Source of the DNA: Asterella californica
Taxonomy: Eukaryota > Streptophyta > Marchantiopsida > Marchantiales > Aytoniaceae
DNA length: 64,000 nucleotides
Reading direction: 5' to 3'
Assembly: GCA_036924285.1 (NCBI GenBank)
Contig: JAYKYS010000004.1
Span: forward strand, 434,001-498,000
Shown here: one piece after another, positions 57,974 to 64,000 of the stretch
How the letters are laid out: every line of letters starts with the position of its first letter
How positions within the stretch are numbered: the first letter of the stretch is position 1
Made by a program: the position numbers and the translations under genes
Notes under the pieces: model-generated
Databases searched by the model: none
Told to the model about the DNA's origin: nothing
Seen by the model: the letters and a program-made list of their open reading frames with translations, nothing else

Positions 57974-59990
57974 TGTGGTGCCCACAAATTACAGGATGCA
58001 TGAATTTTTGAAATTTTTAAGTATAATAACTTGTTTGTATAACTGAAGAAGCGTTGTTACTTAAGGTTACGTCTTCCTTAACATGAAGATGATCTTATGA
58101 GCTTTTTAATAAGAAGTTGACTTCTTCGGAAGACGACCGTCTTCGGAAGAGCGTCTTCTCAGTTGCGTCTTCAGAAGACGGGAAGACGGCGGAAGATGAG
58201 AAGACGGCGGAAGACATCTGTCTTCCGGAAGACAGTGACCGCGAAGGCCTAACCACGAGTTTTCGGATAAAACAGTAGGTGAACCTACTGGATCGCACCG
58301 AATAGGTAGGTAGGTCGGGGAAGACACCTAAGGTCGAGAACCCTTAATCTGCGGGGAAGATGCGCATGAAGCACATTAGGCGCATTCCAACTTCCCGCAG
58401 CACAACGCGCTTGAGAAGATCGATTGGAGAGAGTGAGCTTCGCAAGTAAGCTTTGAGAGAGGAATCGAGTGAGGACATCGAGGTAGGAGAGAACCAGTTG
58501 GCAGCTAGGCGAAGGGTGAGACCGAATTGCTGGGGCACGGAAGGCAAAGAGCGAAGGCGTTTCTGTGAGCTCCCGAGAAGCTGACATTGGAGAGTAGCGA
58601 GTAGAATCGAAGGTGGAATCGAGGCGTGGCCAGAAATTGACAGCAGGCGCAGTCGTGAGGAGTCGCATTGGAGCTAGGACCAAAGCCAAGAAGCGCGCGG
58701 AGGTCGAAGGCAACTCGGGGAGCCGAAGAAGACTGTAGAGGTTCTTCCCCACGTTCTTTCCCTTTCCCACTTCTTCTCGCCTTTGTTTGGTATTCCCCGC
58801 GCTTCCTTGGTTGTGTGCAGGCAGCCTGATCGATTACCCCCACTCCCCATCTTTCTTATTGAGACATTGGGTGCGGAAGCGCTGCCCAATTTCTGTCAGG
58901 CATCTTCCCACTTCTTCCTCAGCTTAATTCGAGCTTCCCTACACCCCGTCCTCAAATTGACGATCTCAGTTATCAATTTCTCTATCCTACTACCCCTCTA
59001 CACCCGAAACCTCGAACAGAAGACGCTTTGGAAGATGGGAACATCTTCGGAAGACGCTTCTTAAAATTGACTGTCTTCGGAAAACTGTCTTCGGAAGTCG
59101 ACTATAACCAATTCGTATCAAGAGTGGATTTGTGTTGCTTTTGTGTTAAGAGAGGCTTGGTACGAATCTTGAGTGGTGTGATGAGTTGTTTTGTTATTTC
59201 GAGAAGTTGGAAGTCAGGAACTAGGCCTGTGCCTCCCGGTCTTCCAAACTTCTCAACTCCACATCTTCCTAGAGAGACTAGAAGACTGAAAGGCTGGCAA
59301 AATGAGCGAGAAGACGTGAGGGTCCATTTCGGGTCTCTTCTATCCGATCCCTAGCAGTCATTCCTTCTTCTTCCCGAACTTAGAAGAGAGTCGTGAGAAT
59401 ACTTGCTGGCAGAATCTGGAGAGAATGGTCGAGGGTCATGTCTTCCCACCGAGCAGCAAGCTTCTTCTGAGTGCGTATGAGAGGTGAGAAGTCAGAAGAA
59501 CAGAGTGCAATTGTCTTGAGTCTGTTGTGAGGATAGATTGCGCGTAGGAAGACGAAGACAAGTGAGACCAGTGAAGGGAAGTCTGACTTCGGGAAGTCTT
59601 CCAAGAAAGACATTGAATCGGAAGCTGTCCCGAGTGTCTTCTCAGAGATCACTGTCATCGTAGGAGCCCGCAACCATCTTCCCGAACCTGTTATGCACTC
59701 GATGTCTCGCGAATCTTGTATCTTCTGATAGGAAGTAGGATGTAATGCAAGGTGGGTTGTCTTCTTGGTAATCCATGCGAGGCCTTGCTTAGATAGGATT
59801 GTTTAGATATAGCTCGGAAGACGAGAGCTATCTAGGAAGTACTGTTAGAATCCCGGAAGACGGAGTAGCTGTCTTCTGGAAGACTAGTTTCGTCTTCTGA
59901 GAAGTAGAAGCTAGACTGTGGGCACTTGGGAAGGACTGAGCCTTCAGCTCATAGTACGTGCTTGTGGCTTAGTGCAACAGATCTTCCAGC

Positions 59991-62310
59991 ATGACGATGC
60001 ATCCGCGAGGCTTGGTGTTACCAGCGGCAGAATTGGCCGAGGTCACTCCTTTCCTCAAGGAGTTGGGTCTCGACTTCTTCCTGTGGGATTGGAACCTCGC
60101 AGACCAGAGGCTTCTGGAGGAGGTGTGGACAGCGTTGCCACCTCGTAACCGTGTACTTGCGAAGGCAGGAGTAGCTCGAGGAAGACCATCTTCCTGGACT
60201 GAAGACTGGTGGCGCAGGGCTTTTCACCGGCCTGAATCCGAGAACCGAGGATATTGGTACGAGAAGAAGATCTTGCCTAGGATCGTGAGTTCGTGGCATG
60301 TGCTTGGGAGCACCACCTGCCTTTTCGTGGAAGACAGGCATGGGAGGAATGGTTGGAAGATAGAATCTTACCGGGAGCCGAAGAAGCGACTTCTGGCGAA
60401 GTTGTTTATGCATCTCTTTCCCAAAGGGAAAGCGCAGAAGACAAGGTACTTAGGAGATCAGGACGTGGAGTTCCTGGAATCAGTGTGGGATGACAGAGTG
60501 CCCATCTACTAGGGCGCGTACATCCACAACTACGTACAGACGGAGCTAGCATACTTGGGTATCCCGGCAGGAGGACACTTGATGCCCTTCCTCTGCTACT
60601 TGTATGTAGCCATGGGGGATCTTAGGGAAGATCAGCTGGTAGGGTATGGGCCAACGGAGCGACAGGAAGTGAAGGAGGAGACCTCGGAAGACGATGACCG
60701 AGAGACAGCCGCAACACCCCCTCCCACTCTGATGCCACAGCTGAGACCCGGCTCTCACCAGAAGACGCTTCTGGTGAGGGAAGATGAGTCTAGTGGGTCG
60801 GAAGACGCCACGCCACGGAGGAAGATGGGTCTCAGAAGTGTACCGAGGACACCCATCTCCCTCATTCATTCAGGATCGGAGTCCGACTCGGAAGAAGACT
60901 TGCTGAGTACCCGATCAGAGCAGAAGACCGCTTCTGCAACGCCTGGGAGTCTTCCGAAGACTCCAGAAGACGAAGGATGGATGGGCACTCCTGCTGCGAT
61001 GCGAGGAAGCGCAACGAAGAGAGCCGCTCCTGCCATGAGGAGTCTTCCACCCCGGAAGATGAGAAGAGTAGCTTCTTCTCGTGCGCAGAACATGAAGACC
61101 ATCGTGGTGGAAGAGGCATCCTTGCCTCTAGAAGACAAGGTCGACACCTCCCAGCGAGTGGTGGAGATGAACTTGTCTTCCGCAAGAAGACGACTGGAGG
61201 AGTTCAGTGCCTACTTCCAGAAGGAGATCCAGCCAGCTATGGAGTTGCTGGAGAAGAGAGCGAGGGCACAGGAGAGGCCCTTACAACCTGGATTCAGCCT
61301 GCGCACCTTGCTGCGACAGGGAGAAGACCAGAAGTAGACGGAGTCGCTGGAAGCTAGTCTCCGCACCACGGAGAAGCTTGCAGCCAGGTACAAGGCGAAA
61401 GCAGCCGCTTCTGCCAAGGAGCTGGTGCAGCTTCGGAAGAGCAACCAGGAGTTGCAGGCGCGGATACAACAGCGCAATCAGGAAGTCACCCGAGTGCGGG
61501 AGAAGATCACCGCCCTCGCAGAAGAGCAGACCACTTGGAAGACGCAGCGAGAAGCCGCAGAAGCGCGAGCTGTAGTTGAGAAGACGCAGCGGGAAGCAGC
61601 GGAGGCTTGTGCACAGAAGATGCTAGCACAGTCGGTGGAAGCGCTTCGGAAGAAGTTCAAGTACACCGCGGGTAGGAAGTTACTTACCTTAGCTAGAGGA
61701 TGGGACAGCGAGTCCAAAGCAATGTTGGTGGAATGCCGGGAGAGCATGTTCAGGTACTTGGATTGACAGATAGAAGGAGTGAAGACACTTTATGGTCTTC
61801 CCTCGCTTCCGACACTTGCAACCGCATCTTCCCAAGCTCCAGCACCCTCGACTGGATCCGGAATGGAGAAGGAGGAGTTCGATCTCGCTGTGCATTTGGT
61901 AGTGATAGCGTTGGAAGCCGAGAAGACTCCAGAAGACGCCCCGGAAGACAAGATGTCTTCTGGAAGACAGGAAGACGAGCCGTCTTCCCAGATATTCCGT
62001 GTGGAAGAAGCGACTCCCCCGGATCCCTATGAGGTCCCCATGGTCCCTAGTCCTGCACCCGTGCCTCAGAAGACGAAAGAAGCACCGGTCGACTCTGTTT
62101 CCCAGAAGACGCTTCTGTCTTCCGAAGCAGAAGCCGAAGCCGAGGAAGACGCAACAGCAGCGACAGCAAGGCCAGCAAGAGACGATGAGGAGGAAGCCAC
62201 CTAAGTGACACCCGAGGTAACTGCAGGGCTTTCTAGCTTATCAGAAGCCGTGTTAGGAGCTCCGATAGGAGTAGATCAGGTAGAGATTGCCTCCGTGCAA
62301 TCTGAGTAGT
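59991..62310 (+). pseudogene. U3-encoded coiled-coil protein, copy E
   Basis: A single reading frame of about 770 codons from ATG 59991, broken only by in-frame TAG 60510, TAG 61335, TGA 61764 and TAA 62202, with no frameshift. N-terminal TPFLKELGLDFFLWDW and LLEEVW match the D/H start. GRPSSWTEDWW, YREPKKRLLAKLFMHLF, IHNYVQTEL and FLCYLYVAMGDL match copy G. A long acidic and Ser/Pro-rich linker holds PRRKMG and PRKMRR basic spots. About 61150-61740 is a strong coiled coil (SLEASLRTTEKLAARYKAK, ELQARIQQRNQEVTRVREK). The acidic C-terminus (AEAEAEEDATAAT) replaces the D/H C-terminal motif. Such long frame retention over 2.3 kb indicates a formerly functional gene. Confidence 0.75.
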
Positions 62311-63935
62311 TAGTAACTCCATTGACAATTCCAAATATAGTAAGATCGAACATGCTATCTTTAGAGTGGCAGTTTTTCCATGTAATATTAGTTAGGACAC
62401 CACGTGGCAGCATAGGTAGCGTAGGAAGGACAAGGTGGATGGCCAATTCGGGCAGGGGAACTGTTTGCATGTGAGGTGACAGCCTCCTGTCAGTGCCTCT
62501 CTCTCCCTGGTGGTCGTCCCCCCTGGTTCTCATGGCAGCGACATAAGTAGGATTGCAGAGTAGGAGATAGAGTTCTGTCTGTTCTGCCAGTTATGAAAAG
62601 TTCAGTAGTCGATTCTCTGGAGCAGGCAGACTAGACACATTAGAGAGAAGACACCTGATAGATAGTTCTTCGCACTACACCCGTTGTTGGAAACATACGA
62701 ATAGTCTGAGAATACACAAGAGGGGTCTGCATACTCGTACCAACAGTGGTTCGAAGATGTAGATAGAAGTAGTGGACAGTCTAGAAACAGGGAACGGCAT
62801 CCTCGTGCAGTCCTGTTAGCTAGACTGGTGTGTCGAGGAGTAGACGTAGGAACTAGAGGGAGTGAGCTTCCCAATGCCATTGTGACTTCTTCTCGGGGAA
62901 TAGATTGTGGATTTGAGTGCAGAAGCTTTGCTCATGTCTTCTGGATGGTGAGTTCCTTGAATTCGCTCCCAATTGTGCATTGAGAAGTGTTCTTCTTGAG
63001 TGGCGGTGACTGTCAGCAGTTGTGGAAGTGTAGCTTGGCTCGTTCAGTAGAGCACTTGGGATCTACGTACGAACGGTCTTATGGGTAAGGGATCCCAGAA
63101 GACAGAGTAGTCAGAGCAGCGAAGTGAAGAAGAAAGAAGCCTTCTTCCCGCAACAGAAGACGACATCCTCGAGTAGACGACGGTGCAACAGTACTCACGT
63201 TTGTTGTCTTCCTCCCCAAACTATTACACGCAGGGATGGCTTGTTAGTCAGGATCCAGACTAGAAGCCTGTCGGAATCTTAATTGCCTCTTTTCATCTTG
63301 TTTCCTCTTGTTTGGGTTTTCTTATCTTCCCCATCTTCTCCCATCTTCCCCATCTTCTTACCTTCTTCTAGTGAGCTTTCGAGACTTCTATTGAGCTTCC
63401 GTGAAGGTGAATGTCGTTGTAGTGCTGCAAGAAGACTATTTCCGTAGGCAGAAGCCTGGAAAGACTACAGGGGGCATACACCCTGTGATTGATCTAACCC
63501 GTTGGAATGTGAGTGTGAGAATGAGGTGTAACGACTGTTGCTAGTCGACTTCTGCGAAGCCGGACAGCCTTCTGGAGGTGTGAGAAGACGAGATGAACCC
63601 CCAGAAGACGAGAATCGCTTCGGGAAGACGGTATCGAGATGATCGGAAGAAGCAACATGGAAGCAGGAAAATCGTCTTCCCGAGCTTCTCTGTGAATAGT
63701 TGTGTGATATTTTAGTTGGTAGTTGTTTGGTTAGTTCCAGAGCACCATTTGGCGTGTCTGGAAGACGTGTGGTTTTGTGTGGTTTTGTGAGAAGACGGGA
63801 TTTCTAGACCAAACCCGTGTGTTTGTGTGTTTGAACAGATCTTAGAACTTAGAGCAGCGTTACTTGCGTAAATCCTCTGTGAGAACGATATCTTGTATAC
63901 TAAATGGGTAAAAAGAGAAATCATGCGTCACTACA
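62311..63935 (+). other. Noncoding right part of LTR E (promoter 2, R, U5)
   Basis: A CATAAGTAG at about 62542-62550 sits where LTR D has its second TATA box, and the following GGATTGCAGAGT vaguely matches. The remainder has no open frame of interest. The last 70 bases align with the ends of LTRs D and H. Confidence 0.4.
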
Positions 63936-64000
63936 AAGTTGCTGGTCATGAGTGGTACAGCTTTGGTGATGGTTATAGTGGGTATAACCAAATCAAGATA

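Larger units (their letters stand above)
57974..63935 (+). mobile_element. Solo LTR E, 5.96 kb, with U3 gene
   Basis: Starts TGTGGTGCCCACAAATT and ends CGTCACTACA, flanked by a perfect 5-bp duplication AAGTT (57969-57973 and 63936-63940). It sits inside the RT frame of element F. It contains no gag, protease, RT or integrase, no internal direct repeat and no primer site. Its right part resembles the R/U5 end of LTR D (GTGAGAACGATATCTTGTATACTA against GTGAGAATGATCCTTTATTTACTA). I therefore read it as a single giant LTR left by LTR-LTR recombination. GAAGAC/GTCTTC words are extraordinarily dense. Confidence 0.75.

Noticed and set aside
57974..63935. Interpretation of E as a DNA transposon
   Set aside because: The ends TGTGGTG/CACTACA are slightly inverted, but the TG...CA termini, 5-bp duplication, homology to the LTR of D including its right end, and lack of a transposase favour a solo LTR.
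1..64000. CRISPR arrays, rRNA and tRNA genes
   Set aside because: No regularly spaced repeats, no rRNA-like blocks and no cloverleaf with A and B box recognised by eye; tRNA-like words are limited to primer-binding sites.

Overview
This is a stretch of eukaryotic nuclear DNA from a land plant. The single recognisable host gene is an intronless cold-shock-domain/CCHC-zinc-knuckle RNA-binding protein (9429-10016, +) of the plant CSP/GRP2 type. Its compact two-knuckle form and the kinds of Ty3 elements around it make a bryophyte or other early-diverging land plant my best guess, but nothing here proves the species. Almost everything else is LTR-retrotransposon DNA of several ages. I saw no rRNA, tRNA, CRISPR array or organellar gene.

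Layout. 1-6250: a Ty3 gag-protease fragment (+) faces a longer inverted relative (element A, 4828-1349, -) that sits inside a leader repeat also found uninterrupted at 14.83-15.40 kb. 6514-6943: a small CACTA-like non-autonomous DNA element. 8.9-10.0 kb: the host gene. 10.0-14.1 kb: mostly unassigned, one possible exon. 14.1-16.8 kb: leader/LTR remnants. 16848-20007 (-): LTR 'H'. 22.4-28.0 kb (-): decayed Ty3 element I. 30.3-32.97 kb (-): decayed Ty3 element J. 32972 onward (+): element D, whose 5' LTR is split by the nearly complete 9.9-kb element C (33208-43146, two ~2.02-kb LTRs, PBS, PPT). D continues to a broken integrase at 52082. 52083-57973: an LTR piece (K), a second LTR-type copy (G) and element F (gag to RT). 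57974-63935: a 5.96-kb solo LTR (E) with an AAGTT target duplication, inserted into F's reverse transcriptase, which resumes at 63936.

The most interesting result is a family of very long LTRs (H, D, E, partly G, perhaps J) that carry a large protein-coding frame inside the LTR, upstream of the primer-binding site. The frame encodes a 580-770-residue protein with a conserved N-terminal region and a coiled-coil C-terminal half. In D and H the frame lies between two conserved TATA promoters, the second apparently driving the genomic RNA. That places the extra gene in U3, as in MMTV sag. All copies seen here are broken by stops or frameshifts, but frame and sequence conservation show past selection. 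A second strong result is a textbook -1 ribosomal frameshift signal (slippery G GGT TTT, 6-nt spacer, 12-bp stem) at the protease/reverse-transcriptase junction of element A and its inverted copy.

Motif identities and alignments were made by eye from the sequence. No database or folding program was run.
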